Origin: Psychroserpens sp. NJDZ02
GTDB lineage: Bacteria > Bacteroidota > Bacteroidia > Flavobacteriales > Flavobacteriaceae
Assembly (NCBI RefSeq): GCF_004843725.1
Contig: NZ_CP039451.1
Coordinates: forward strand, 370,501-434,500
Direction of reading: 5' to 3'
DNA length: 64,000 nucleotides
Positions 12,901-21,127 of this stretch are shown piece after piece (position 1 is the first letter of the stretch; each line of letters opens with the position of its first letter). The translations under genes were made by a program, and so were the position numbers. Below the pieces are notes generated by a model, which ran no database searches, was not told the DNA's origin, and saw only the letters and a list, made by a program, of their open reading frames with translations.

Positions 12901-13396
12901 AAAAGTATTTGAACAAGCACATGAAAACTATAAAAGCTATGGTAATTTAGCTTTAGTACCTACTAAAAACTTTTTTTACGGGATGAAACTTCGTGAAGAA
13001 ACATTAATCGAGTTAGAACCAGGAAAAACAGTAATCATTAAATTACTATCCATAGGTATTCCTAATGAAGAAGGGATGCGAACCGTCTTTTTTAAGGTTA
13101 ACGGAGAAAATAGGTTTGTCGAGATATTAGATACTTCATTAAATATAAAAGTCGAAACCAATACCAAAATAGATCCAGCAGATGACAACCAAATTGGTGC
13201 TCCATTACAAGGATCCTTATACAAGGTTTTAGTTAAAAAAGGACAAGAAGTACAAGAAAACGATCCCCTATTTATAATTGAAGCTATGAAAATGGAGACG
13301 ACTGTTGTTGCTTTTAAATCTGGAAAAATAAAAACGGTCACTTTAAAAGAAGGTCAAATGGTAAAACAAAATGATTTGGTTGTGACTATTGAATAA
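9944..13396 (+). CDS. pyc: Pyruvate carboxylase (single-chain, biotin-dependent)
   Basis: Carboxylates pyruvate to oxaloacetate with ATP and bicarbonate (anaplerosis), in the cytosol. At 1150 residues it has the complete single-chain layout. Biotin carboxylase occupies 1-450 (KILVANRGEIAIRV, the ATP-grasp loop KAASGGGGRGMR, EVNPRIQVEHTVTE). Carboxyltransferase spans about 530-810 (TDTTMRDAHQSLLATRMRT, IKDMAGLLKP with the metal-site Lys, HLHTHDT with the metal His pair). The conserved PYC/OADA region follows, then a C-terminal biotinyl domain with EAMKMET, biotin attached to Lys1116. No key residue is missing. Monocistronic with its own -7 box and terminator. Confidence 0.96.
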   Translation: MKIKKILVANRGEIAIRVLRACTELNIATVAIYTYEDRYSQHRNKADESYQIGDDNQPLKPYLDMDGIIDLAKSKNVDAIHPGYGFLSENSEFARRCAQNNIVFIGPDPEVMDALGDKITAKKIAAQCQVPIIESNTKELTSLKIAISQAESIGYPLMLKAASGGGGRGMRIIRSAEDLETNFDSARNESLNAFGDDTMFLEKYVENPKHIEVQIVADRHGNIRHLFERDCSVQRRHQKVVEIAPSFNVSTTVKENLYKYAVAIATKVSYNNIGTVEFLVDPEDNIYFIEVNPRIQVEHTVTEMVTGIDLVKTQIFIAGGYKLSDEQIKIYGQDTLATYGFALQCRLTTEDPENNFTPDYGNVTTYRSASGMGIRLDAGSIYQGYQVSPFFDSMLVKVSSHGRTLDGATRKMVRALKEFRIRGVKTNIHFLQNVIQHPTFKDGKVTVNFIQNTPALFDIKLPQDRTSKVVQFLAEVIVNGNPDVKNIEENKVFRNPKVPKFNLSDPYPKGTKDMLTELGPEQFCAWLKDEKKIHFTDTTMRDAHQSLLATRMRTFDMLKVAESFAKNHPNTFSMEVWGGATFDVCLRFLHESPWTRLRELRKAVPNILFQMLLRGSNGVGYKAYPDNLIEKFVEKSWENGVDIFRIFDSLNWVKAMEPSISYVRNKTGGIAEAALSYTGDILDVNETKYNLKYYTQLAKDLENAGAHMIAIKDMAGLLKPYAATELVAALKDTVNVPIHLHTHDTSSLQTATYLKAIEAGVDVVDVALSGLSGLTSQPNFNATVEMMKGQPRAHAFDMPKLNQFSNFWEDTRELYYPFESGLKAGTAEVFEHEIPGGQYSNLRPQATALGLADRFDEVKKMYAEVNKLFGNLIKVTPSSKVVGDMAIFMVTNNLTTADVMERGEEISFPDSVISFFVGDLGQPTGGFPKKLQKIILKNRKPYTNRPNAHLKPIDFDLEYKAFKKKFQKGFTRPIEMEDFLSYTLYPKVFEQAHENYKSYGNLALVPTKNFFYGMKLREETLIELEPGKTVIIKLLSIGIPNEEGMRTVFFKVNGENRFVEILDTSLNIKVETNTKIDPADDNQIGAPLQGSLYKVLVKKGQEVQENDPLFIIEAMKMETTVVAFKSGKIKTVTLKEGQMVKQNDLVVTIE

Positions 13397-13420
13397 AAAC
13401 ACCTGCTTTTATTTTAATCT

Positions 13421-13450
13421 AAAACCATCTATTTATAGATGGTTTTTTAG
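13421..13450 (+). terminator. Terminator after pyc
   Basis: AAAACCATCTA-TTTA-TAGATGGTTTT, an 11-bp perfect stem with a 4-base loop, followed by extra T. Confidence 0.88.
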
Positions 13451-13666
13451 TTTCGCAACTTAAATAACCGCATACAAGACTGTTCTTGAGAAGAATAAAT
13501 AACTATTAAAAAGGGTAGCACTTTCACAAATAAAAACACATCTTTGAAAACATAATAAACCAACCTTAAAACGGTTTTTAGATTTTAACCTTAACCAAAA
13601 TTAACCGATCTTAGAGGTTCATATTTTAAAATTACAACTTAACATTTTACATCACAGCAAATTAAT

Positions 13667-14902
13667 ATGAAAAAAATAGCCTTAATTATTCTATACTTTT
13701 CAATAACGGTCGCACAAAGCCAAACTAATTTCCAAACCCTTTTGGACGACTCTAAAAAAGAATTTAATAACATAAACAGTTTAGACAGGGAAGCGTATGA
13801 CAAAGCAAACTATAACCAAGTCGTTAACTTGCTAGAAAAAGCTGTATTGCTGCAGCCAAACCATCCGGAAGCTAATTACTTTTTAGGCTACACTTACAGT
13901 CGTATTAATGCCAAAGATGGCAGAGGTATTACAGGAATGGATTTAGACTTACTAATTAAAACAAGTGCTCAATTTGAAAAAGTCAACCAGTTATCTCCCC
14001 AATACAAAGGAGAGCTAATAGTCTTAGATCCCTATTCTAAAATAACTGCAGAATGGGGATCAATGGGGTTAAAATATTTGTACGAACAAAAAAAAGATTC
14101 AGCAGTTTGGGCTTTTAAAGAGGGTAAAAAGAGAGGTGGTTTTAGTAAATATAGATTAGAAGTCCTTAAACAAACCTTAATGGCTTGCAATACGGACGCT
14201 ATCCTGTTTGTCTCCGGAGACATGACGCTCTTTCCTATATACTATCTTCAAACAGTAAAAAATTTCAGGAAGGACATCTCCATAGTAGACAGTAGTTTAT
14301 TAAACACAACATGGTATCCTTTGTTCTTGAAAAAAAATCACAATGTAGTATTTGACATACCAGACAGTCAATTAGATAGTTTAGACTTTATAAAACGAGA
14401 AGAAAACCCAATAAAAATTAACCGTTTAACTTGGTCACCTAAAACGACTTACAAAGGATACTTACTAAGAGGAGAACGCTTATTATTAAGTATTTTAAAA
14501 CAAAACAATTTTAATAAAGCGGTTTACTTTTCCAAAGGATTTGATAACTCAAGCAGATTAGGTTTAGAAAATCATAGTACAAAAAATGCTTTAGTAGACA
14601 AACTAGAAGCAACAAATAACCAAGCTCAAGATTTTAACGACTACCTAATACAAATATCAAACGTACTAGAGCTAACCCAATATATTAATCTAAATAGTGT
14701 CGATCAACATAGTTATTTAGAGCTCTACCGATTTAATATATTATATAAAATCAATACCCTTATAATTGATAAAGAAAATAAAAAAGCAGAAACACTAATG
14801 GCTATTCTTAATAAATATGCAAGTATTGAAAACACCCCTTTTCTGTATACAGAATATAATGAGATGTATAACACTATTAAGCAACAGTTAAAAGCGCAAT
14901 AA
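13667..14902 (+). CDS. Exported TPR-containing protein with a DUF2723-tail-like segment
   Basis: 411 residues opening with a signal peptide (MKKIALIILYFSITVAQSQ), so periplasmic or surface-exposed. Residues about 45-90 form a TPR-like unit (VVNLLEKAVLLQPNHPEANY). A central segment (DAILFVSGDMTLFPIYYLQT, then SLLNTTWYP) resembles the conserved region after the membrane part of DUF2723 (protein O-mannosyltransferase-like) proteins of Bacteroidota, but no transmembrane enzyme is attached here. No catalytic motif is recognised. No operon partner; the nearest genes are over 180 bp away. Function unknown. Confidence 0.7.
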   Translation: MKKIALIILYFSITVAQSQTNFQTLLDDSKKEFNNINSLDREAYDKANYNQVVNLLEKAVLLQPNHPEANYFLGYTYSRINAKDGRGITGMDLDLLIKTSAQFEKVNQLSPQYKGELIVLDPYSKITAEWGSMGLKYLYEQKKDSAVWAFKEGKKRGGFSKYRLEVLKQTLMACNTDAILFVSGDMTLFPIYYLQTVKNFRKDISIVDSSLLNTTWYPLFLKKNHNVVFDIPDSQLDSLDFIKREENPIKINRLTWSPKTTYKGYLLRGERLLLSILKQNNFNKAVYFSKGFDNSSRLGLENHSTKNALVDKLEATNNQAQDFNDYLIQISNVLELTQYINLNSVDQHSYLELYRFNILYKINTLIIDKENKKAETLMAILNKYASIENTPFLYTEYNEMYNTIKQQLKAQ

Positions 14903-15142
14903 CAGCTACAAATAGTATCTAAAACACCATGTAATTTACAAGTGTCTATCATTATTTAAGAGGTCACTAAAAACCTAAACAATCGCAATAATTATATCGC
15001 TTATGCGGAAATTAAACAACCATTTGTTTCAGTAATTTTTTTGAAATAATTATCTCTAAAAAAACAATCAAATTACGAGTAAAAAAAAAGGTGTTTACTT
15101 ACAAACAAATAACAAGCCCCTTAGAAATATCAATAAAAACAC

Positions 15143-15167
15143 GCAACCTTTTGTAATCATATGTATC
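15143..15167 (+). promoter_or_regulatory. Possible ECF-sigma-type promoter of the lipocalin-like lipoprotein
   Basis: GCAACC (15143-15148) is followed after 14 bases by GTATC (15163-15167), similar to AAC...GTC-type ECF promoters. It lies 20 bp before the ATG. Pattern match only. Confidence 0.25.
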
Positions 15168-15186
15168 TTCTTAATAAACCAGCATT

Positions 15187-15585
15187 ATGAAAACGATAAC
15201 CTTATTATTAATTGCAGCATTGACCTTGGTTAGTTGCGATAACGACGATGACTCCAACACGCCAACATCAGAAACAACCGTTGTCGGAACATGGCAATTA
15301 ACACATGTTTATATGGACCCAGGAGATGGTAGTGGTGACTTTACATCCGTAACAAGCAGTAAAACGTTAACTTTTGACGCAGACGGAACCGTTAGCAGTA
15401 ATACAGATATGTGTATCGTAGCAAGCCAAACAACAAGTCCAACTTCAGGAACCTACACCACAGATGGTGAAATTAGCGTCGACCAATGTCAAAATATTAC
15501 TTTGGATTTTCAATTGGAACAAAACACCCTTATGGTTTACTTTCCATGCATAGAGGCCTGCGTAGAAAAATATGAGCGTTTATAA
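15187..15585 (+). CDS. Lipocalin-like lipoprotein
   Basis: 132 residues. A lipoprotein signal peptide ends in LVSC (Cys17) followed by DNDDD, the acidic +2 region typical of Bacteroidota surface or outer-membrane lipoproteins. The mature part reads as a small beta-barrel: VVGTWQLTHVY, TLTFDADGTVSSN, SGTYTTDGEISVDQC, as in the lipocalin-like families of this phylum (WxL near the start, repeated strands). Cys pairs (C/I and C/V spacing) near the end could form disulfides. The binding ligand is unknown. Last gene before the cassette array begins. Confidence 0.75.
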   Translation: MKTITLLLIAALTLVSCDNDDDSNTPTSETTVVGTWQLTHVYMDPGDGSGDFTSVTSSKTLTFDADGTVSSNTDMCIVASQTTSPTSGTYTTDGEISVDQCQNITLDFQLEQNTLMVYFPCIEACVEKYERL

Positions 15586-15619
15586 CTACGCTAAAATCAA
15601 ATAGCATTTACTGAGCAAA

Positions 15620-15866
15620 AGTTGCTATAATCTCACTACTAAAACCCCTTTTTTTTTGCCTTTACGGAAAACCGTAAACTAGATTATAGCAACTATTGTA
15701 ACTTGGCTTTGTAAAAAATATACGTAGTTCTACGTATTTCACAACAACAAGAATAGTTGTAGGTTTGTGTAATACCGCGTTGTTAGATATTACGAATAAA
15801 AAGTCACCCTAACCTATCCTATTTGCGGGATATCTGGAATAAAAGTGATTTTATAACGAGTTAGCT
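15620..15866 (+). repeat. Family A promoter-bearing repeat, copy A1
   Basis: First of nine copies. It opens with a perfect 14-bp inverted repeat, AGTTGCTATAATCT (15620-15633) and its complement at 15681-15694, enclosing a T-run and the hairpin TTTACGG-AAAA-CCGTAAA. Next come the palindrome TACGTAGTTCTACGTA, the promoter at 15737-15767, a GGATAT-type dyad, and an ATAACGAGTT end that joins the next unit at G15860. It fills the 313-bp gap before the nuclease-like gene. Confidence 0.85.
15737..15767 (+). promoter_or_regulatory. Promoter inside repeat A1
   Basis: TTTC at 15737-15740, a 19-base spacer, then TAGGTTTG at 15760-15767 (exact TAnnTTTG). The other copies keep TTTC, N19 and TAnnTTTG: 21028-21058, 35941-35971, 44109-44139, 46415-46445, 47989-48019, 48878-48908, 50226-50256 and 51157-51187. 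The spacer sequence differs between copies but its length never does, so function is likely. Confidence 0.75.
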
Positions 15867-15898
15867 GCCATTTAACAAAAATTGCTCCGAATTAATTA

Positions 15899-17458
15899 AT
15901 GAACGATAAAACCCCACACGAAAGAGCTAAAAACAAAATTGAGTTTGAAATATCAAAAAAAATTCAATCAACAATCGAATCCTCAAAAAACGGAGGTATT
16001 GGCGAACTATTTTATTATTTACACTATTTACATGTTATAAGATTAATTCCTCAAACTCAAGACATACCAGACAGTGAATTAAATATGGTATTAATATACA
16101 ATAACCACTTAAATGATGCTTATAAATATTTAATTCAAATTTTTTATGTTAATGCAATTGATGTAGCTACACCAATAAATCTTAAAGATATTAGTATCAA
16201 TTCTGAAATTGTACAATCACTTACTAAACGAACTTTTGAGATTAATTCCAATTATGAAAATTTGACTTTCATTACAATGTCAGAAAATCTTAAAGTTTAT
16301 GGAGAAAGAGACAGATACTTACGAATGGATTTTGGAGAAGTACTCAATAATCCTAGAACAAAAAAATTCTTTGAATATAATCTGCGCATCGACCGAGATA
16401 ATGAATTCCATAAACAAAACTTGCAATTAAAAGATGATTTATTAAAGAATTTTGAAAAGGAATATCAACCTTATTCTGATTTATTTAAAAATGAGCTAAA
16501 TATCGAACTCAAGACATTTATTATGCTAATCGATTTTATAATTAATACAATCACGGAACAAATAAATAGTAATGAGAGCAACTTCGTTAATATTGATGAA
16601 GATAAGATAGATGTAAATGCACTTGGAACTATTGTTAATTTTGCCAATTCACTATTCATTGATAAGAACAAACTCTACTCTAACTTCGGAGATAATATTA
16701 AAAAAATTCTTAACAAATTAACTTTCGATATAAACTTATATAATGCAAATGAATTAAGATATAATCAAGTCGCACGACAACCAATATTTGATTTTGGAGA
16801 TAAGTATTTAATTAGTCCTGAATTATTACTTGACAGTTTATTTATTAACCTTCATTATACATTGCTTGAGGGCTTTGAATCAAAAGAACAATACAAAGAT
16901 AAATATGCATCAACCTTCCTTGATAAAATTGTTGAAGTATCAAAAAAGCATGACTTTAAAGAGGTTGCGAGAGAATTAGACTTATATCAAGGAAAAAACC
17001 AAATAGGAGATATTGATTTAATCATAAAAAATTCAAAAAATGATTTTATACTAATTGAAGCTAAAAACCATTCACTACCTTTAGATGTTTATTTTCACGA
17101 TTATCAACCAACAAGAAAAAGACTATCATATCTTCAAAAGGAATGGGAAAGAAAAGTAGCTAAAAGAAGAAAACATATTTTAATTAATCATTCGAAATAT
17201 GGAATACCTTCAAATTTTAAATATATTATTGTTTCGAAAAATCCAGAAATATTATCTCACTTTTCAGATTATCTAACTTTAAGTTTGGAAGAGTTTGACT
17301 ATTATTTAAATCAAAAAAATCTAGATATGACCTTTCAAGAAATATTTGACGAAATATATAGAATTGATGATGATAGATTTACACCTGAACAACTTGAAAA
17401 ATTGCGAACGGATTTAAGTCCAGGAACTTTTTTAGAAAGGAATAAAAACGGCAGCTAA
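15899..17458 (+). CDS. PD-(D/E)xK nuclease-like cassette protein
   Basis: 519 residues, no signal peptide. The C-terminal third has a restriction-nuclease-like core: GDIDLIIKNSKNDFILIEAK gives Asp373, Glu387-Ala-Lys389, that is a D-X13-E-X-K pattern on predicted beta-strands. The helix with Tyr-x-Lys/Arg (YLQKEWERKVAKRRKHIL) follows. The N-terminal two thirds are helical and unrecognised. Likely a DNA- or RNA-cleaving protein; with its place in an accessory array, a defence role is plausible but unproven. It lacks a modification partner. Expression would come from the promoter in repeat A1. The stop codon TAA is part of the unit's terminal arm (17450-17460). Start ATG at 15899 chosen because the cassette begins only 39 bp upstream. 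Confidence 0.7.
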   Translation: MNDKTPHERAKNKIEFEISKKIQSTIESSKNGGIGELFYYLHYLHVIRLIPQTQDIPDSELNMVLIYNNHLNDAYKYLIQIFYVNAIDVATPINLKDISINSEIVQSLTKRTFEINSNYENLTFITMSENLKVYGERDRYLRMDFGEVLNNPRTKKFFEYNLRIDRDNEFHKQNLQLKDDLLKNFEKEYQPYSDLFKNELNIELKTFIMLIDFIINTITEQINSNESNFVNIDEDKIDVNALGTIVNFANSLFIDKNKLYSNFGDNIKKILNKLTFDINLYNANELRYNQVARQPIFDFGDKYLISPELLLDSLFINLHYTLLEGFESKEQYKDKYASTFLDKIVEVSKKHDFKEVARELDLYQGKNQIGDIDLIIKNSKNDFILIEAKNHSLPLDVYFHDYQPTRKRLSYLQKEWERKVAKRRKHILINHSKYGIPSNFKYIIVSKNPEILSHFSDYLTLSLEEFDYYLNQKNLDMTFQEIFDEIYRIDDDRFTPEQLEKLRTDLSPGTFLERNKNGS

Positions 17459-18048
17459 TCGAGTAGACGGCTTCGACTAAAATAGCCCGAGTGCGCCTCT
17501 CACACCACCGCACGTACGTAACTACGTTGGTCCTTTCGTCTCTATTGCTAATAGCAATACAACTCAGAAACGTATACAGCGGTTCATAAATCATCACACC
17601 AAAGCGCTTTTCACCCAGACACTATCTTCTAATTTAGACATAGGCTACAACTTGTGCTTCAACAGTGATTTTAAAGAATTGAGTCTATGCCGAGCGCAGC
17701 CGAAGTATCAGTCTCGCGTTTTGTAGTGGTATTTGCTCATTAATCAATCACAAATAGCCTTCAGATAAAACGTCACGGTTTTCTACCCTTGCGACTTACT
17801 ACTGTTTCAATACCCCTGTCTTAATCGTAGCCGAAGGGTTACTCCTGCTCATAAGAGACTTGCACCCTCTAGATTAATTATTTATCTTTAGGTAAACTAA
17901 AAGAGGCCCATGTTGGCCACACAGACCTTATAAAATTAATGGCAAGTTTTAGCTTGCTTACGAAAATCTTTGCAGATTTTCTATTCGGTTTGTATTTGCT
18001 AAATTAGGTGCTGAAACACGCCACTAATCATATACAAACACGTTAGCT
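17450..18048 (+). repeat. Family B repeat, copy B1 (attC-like dyad plus 0.5 kb spacer)
   Basis: No gene in this 600-bp gap. The first about 80 bp (17450-17532) form an imperfect dyad ending in ACGTTGG: CTAATCGAGTAGACG near one end faces CGTACGTAACTACGTTGG near the other, with an inner CGGCT/AGCCC stem. Further on are the palindrome ATTGCTAATAGCAAT, a REP-like motif (TGCCGAGCGCAGCCGAAGTA at 17688) and a hairpin AAAATCT-TTGC-AGATTTT. The block ends in the conserved 3' half that closes with ACACGTTAG. Confidence 0.8.
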
Positions 18049-18058
18049 CCAATAAAAA

Positions 18059-18625
18059 ATGACGAAAAAGGAATTCATTAATTTAGATGATTCAATTGAG
18101 AGTTTTGAACTTATCAAAATACTTAGTGAAGAAAAATGGAAAAATATTGAACATTTATCAAGTGAATGTGGAGGAAAACGAATTAAAGGATTAACTAAAC
18201 TTGAGATAATAAGTTTTGAGAATCAACTTGGTTATAAATTTCCTCAAGCTCTCAAAAATTTTTATAAAGTTATGAATGGTTTAGCCATAGTTAATGAAAA
18301 CTTTAGCGAAGATGGAGAATATCCCTTTTATCAAGATTTATATAGGTCTTTTCCGGAAGATATAGAAACTATTAAAAGAAATGCAAATTTAGAATTTGAA
18401 TCTTATAATGTATCTATAGATGATATAAATTCAAAAAAAGCACCTATGATATTTAATTATTGCGGAAATAGATACTTAATATTAGATGATAGTAAACAAG
18501 TTTTATCTATACGAGGAGATTCAATTTTTTTTGGACTGAACTTATCAAAAGGTTTATCGAAAGACATATTTAATAATTTTATGGACACGAAAGTAGAAGA
18601 TTTATTAAAATATAAATGGTGGTAA
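18059..18625 (+). CDS. SMI1/KNR4 (SUKH) family protein, copy 1
   Basis: 188 residues, cytosolic. The SUKH fold signature is visible: LTKLEIISFENQLGYKFPQA (helix before the strand, E..LG..FP..L), LKNFYKVMNGL, and a later strand/turn IFNYCGNRYLIL followed by VLSIRGDSIFFG. SUKH proteins commonly act as immunity proteins against polymorphic or contact-dependent toxins. Here the partner is the lipoprotein gene 56 bp downstream, not an evident toxin. A near-identical copy is at 23660; this copy lacks a six-residue segment (LKWKKG) present there. The ATG lies 17 bp after the cassette start GTTAGCTCC. Confidence 0.78.
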   Translation: MTKKEFINLDDSIESFELIKILSEEKWKNIEHLSSECGGKRIKGLTKLEIISFENQLGYKFPQALKNFYKVMNGLAIVNENFSEDGEYPFYQDLYRSFPEDIETIKRNANLEFESYNVSIDDINSKKAPMIFNYCGNRYLILDDSKQVLSIRGDSIFFGLNLSKGLSKDIFNNFMDTKVEDLLKYKWW

Positions 18626-18681
18626 AAAAGGATTAAGCCAACGTCAAAAATATACTGATGATTTAAAAATAATATTTGATT

Positions 18682-19407
18682 ATGACAATTGTGAAAAAAA
18701 CCAGTAGTACACTATTAGTATTATTTTTTTTAATTATTATAAGTTCTTGTAATAGGCCTAGAAAAAACAAAGAGGAAAGCAGCACTATAGTCATAGATAC
18801 TATTGTCTATGACTATAGTAATATAGAAACAAATAGGCTTAACGAAAGATATAATGGAAGATTAATAAATACACTTCCTGTAAAAAAAAATGATACTGTT
18901 TTGTTTCGTACAGACACCTTAGGTAATAGTAAAATTACAATAGCTAATAAAGCTTCAAAATTTGAAATTGAAACTTTAAATGTTTTAAATTATTATAAAA
19001 CAGGCACCAATAAATTTAGTACATATCCTATTAGTATTAAAAATAAAAAGACAAAAAAGGTATCTACATTATACATTTATAGTAACTTAGGTGAGTCTGA
19101 AAGACCAGCTGGACCTAGTAATATGTCAAGTTTAGTAAACATTAAAAAAATTAATGACACTTTAGCTAAATTTGATGTAGATAATAATAATTTAAAAGAT
19201 TATGATATTTTCTTTAAAATCAATAACAACAATACATTAACTATTAATAAAGTAATTATTAAATATAACTTTAGGAATGAAGAACAAAAATTTTATTGTC
19301 AATTAGATACCTTAATAAATATTAATAATAAGAACAAGTATATTGACATATATAAGCTAAAAAAAGTTACTCAAAAGGAAAAAAATTTTAGAAAAAACAA
19401 TTATTGA
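18682..19407 (+). CDS. Lipoprotein paired with SUKH gene, copy 1
   Basis: 241 residues from ATG at 18682; a TTG six bases upstream is possible, but the ATG gives the cleaner signal. The signal peptide ends in ISSC (lipobox), with a basic +2 region (NRPRKN). The mature chain has no recognised domain; it is rich in Asn, Lys and Ile, with a beta-like middle (SKITIANKASKFEIETLNVL) and a conserved TGTNKFSTYPIS block. It differs from its paralogue at 24301 much more than the adjacent SUKH copies differ from each other, especially in residues about 30-100. Envelope location is inferred; function unknown. Confidence 0.7.
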   Translation: MTIVKKTSSTLLVLFFLIIISSCNRPRKNKEESSTIVIDTIVYDYSNIETNRLNERYNGRLINTLPVKKNDTVLFRTDTLGNSKITIANKASKFEIETLNVLNYYKTGTNKFSTYPISIKNKKTKKVSTLYIYSNLGESERPAGPSNMSSLVNIKKINDTLAKFDVDNNNLKDYDIFFKINNNNTLTINKVIIKYNFRNEEQKFYCQLDTLININNKNKYIDIYKLKKVTQKEKNFRKNNY

Positions 19408-19425
19408 AATCACTAAAAAAGCCCA

Positions 19426-19731
19426 GTTACTAATCGAGTAGACGGCTCCGACTAAAATAGCCGGAGTGCGCCTCTCACACCACCGCACGTAATATAAAAA
19501 CAATTACGGTTTAGTGCTTAGTCAAAGGTCGTTGCGTGTTTGTAACATCTGATTTTCCTTCGGAAAATCCTCGCATACAAACCCGCACTATTCTTATACG
19601 TAACCGTTTTACAGCATTAAAAAGATAACTCCCAGAATACAAGAACTTCAGTCAATAAGTTCAATACTTCATTTTTTTTGTAACGAAACTGTATGATTTG
19701 TCGTCCAACGAACAAATAACATTTAGAAACA
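19426..19731 (+). repeat. Family B start fused to family C hairpin spacer
   Basis: Gene-less gap. GTTACTAATCGAG (19426-19438) and about 60 bp of the family B dyad are followed by a family C block containing GATTTTCC-TTCG-GGAAAATC-type hairpin (about 19550-19569) and the tail CGCACTATTCTTATACG. Family C recurs at 36700, 46140, 48665, 49960 and 50890. An ACGTAACCG junction near 19599 probably starts the next unit. Confidence 0.65.
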
Positions 19732-20808
19732 ATGAAAAAACCAATTTACATAAAGTATCTATTAGCAATAATTACAGTCTTATCTCTTAATTTTCAATCA
19801 ATAGGCTACGCACAAGATTTAACAAAAATTGACAGTTTATTACAGGCAAAATATCCAGACAATGGACCAGGAGCAACATACTTGATTTCCAAAAACGGAA
19901 ATGTTATTTATAAAAAAGCATTTGGTCTTGCAAATCTAGAGTTGAATGTTCCTATGAAAACAGACAATGTTTTCAAAATAGGTTCTATAACAAAACAGTT
20001 TACTGCAATATCCATTTTAATGCTTAAGGAAAAAGGTAAACTGAATTTGGATGACGAAATAACAAAGTATATTCCTGATTATCCTACAAATGGAAATAAA
20101 ATAACAATACATCACTTGTTGAATCATACTTCAGGAATTAAAGATTATACTAAGATCAAAGGTCTAAATGCAATTTCACAAAAAGACCTGACTCCTACAG
20201 AATTAATTGATTTTTCTAAAAACGAGCCTGTCGATTTTGTTCCTGGAGAAAAATTCAAGTATAATAATTCAGGATACGTAATATTAGGCCAAATCATTGA
20301 AAAAATAACTGGACAGTCTTATGGTGAATTTGTTGAGGAACAAATTTTTAAAAAACTAGAAATGAAAGCCTCGCAATATGCAAGTCAGAGAAAGGTAATT
20401 AAAAATAGAGCTTCCGGCTACCAAATGAGCGATAGTTATACTAACAGAATGAATTTTAGTCTTACTTTATCGTATTCTGCAGGTTCATTGATGTCTACAG
20501 TTGATGATATGTTTAAGTGGCAAGAAGCAATAAAAAATCATCTTTTAGTTAGTAAAGAAATAACTGAGAAAGCATTTACGAACTATACATTGAATAACGG
20601 AGAGCATACTAACTATGGTTATGGATGGCATATTAAAAACATAAACAACGATAAAACTTTTGAACACGGAGGTGCGATTTTCGGATTCAAATCAATGGGT
20701 GTTTATTTCCCTGATTTAGATATTTATGTAATTGCGTTATCAAATTGCCTTTGTAATTCGCCAACCAAGATTACAAGAGAAATAGCAGAATTGGCTGCGA
20801 AAAACTAA
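19732..20808 (+). CDS. Secreted serine hydrolase, class C beta-lactamase fold
   Basis: 358 residues with a signal peptide (to about residue 28, GYAQ). All three active-site motifs of the beta-lactamase/D-alanyl-carboxypeptidase (family S12) fold are present: S85-I-T-K88, Y177-N-N179, and H312-G-G314. Proteins of this type hydrolyse esters, amides or D-amino-acid peptides in the periplasm. True beta-lactamase activity cannot be assumed, since HGG replaces KTG in many esterases and peptidases. It is typical in length and undamaged. It sits in the array without a clear complementary end pair. Confidence 0.87.
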   Translation: MKKPIYIKYLLAIITVLSLNFQSIGYAQDLTKIDSLLQAKYPDNGPGATYLISKNGNVIYKKAFGLANLELNVPMKTDNVFKIGSITKQFTAISILMLKEKGKLNLDDEITKYIPDYPTNGNKITIHHLLNHTSGIKDYTKIKGLNAISQKDLTPTELIDFSKNEPVDFVPGEKFKYNNSGYVILGQIIEKITGQSYGEFVEEQIFKKLEMKASQYASQRKVIKNRASGYQMSDSYTNRMNFSLTLSYSAGSLMSTVDDMFKWQEAIKNHLLVSKEITEKAFTNYTLNNGEHTNYGYGWHIKNINNDKTFEHGGAIFGFKSMGVYFPDLDIYVIALSNCLCNSPTKITREIAELAAKN

Positions 20809-20944
20809 ACGGAACAAAAGCCAACTTGGCATTCACCCACATTACCAACAATGCAAAAGTATCAAAAAAAACAAACATCTAATCAAAATCAGCAAATAGC
20901 ACTGCTAGAATAACCCACACTACAATCTCACAATTAAAACTTTT

Positions 20945-21115
20945 TTTTAGCCTTTACTAAACCGTAAACTAGGTTACAGCAACTGTTGTAACTTGGTTGT
21001 TGTAAAAAACATATGTAGTTCTACGTATTTCACAACAACAAGAATAGTTGTAGGTTTGTGTAATACTGCATTACGGGATATTAGGAATAAAAAGTAATTA
21101 TATAACGAGTTAGTG
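20945..21115 (+). repeat. Family A repeat, copy A2
   Basis: Shortened copy lacking the ATATCC half of the 3' dyad, but with the TACGTA palindrome (first half changed to TATGTA) and the promoter at 21028-21058 intact. It ends in ATAACGAGTT at the next unit's GTTAGTGTCC (21109). Confidence 0.8.
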
Positions 21116-21127
21116 TCCATTAGACTT

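Noticed and set aside
12976..13341. Long antisense open frames in pyc, htpG and the kinase
   Set aside because: They mirror strongly conserved coding sequence on the other strand and show no family motif.
19732..20808. Calling the serine hydrolase a beta-lactamase resistance gene
   Set aside because: SxxK, YxN and HGG are shared by esterases and peptidases of the same fold; nothing points to beta-lactam hydrolysis.
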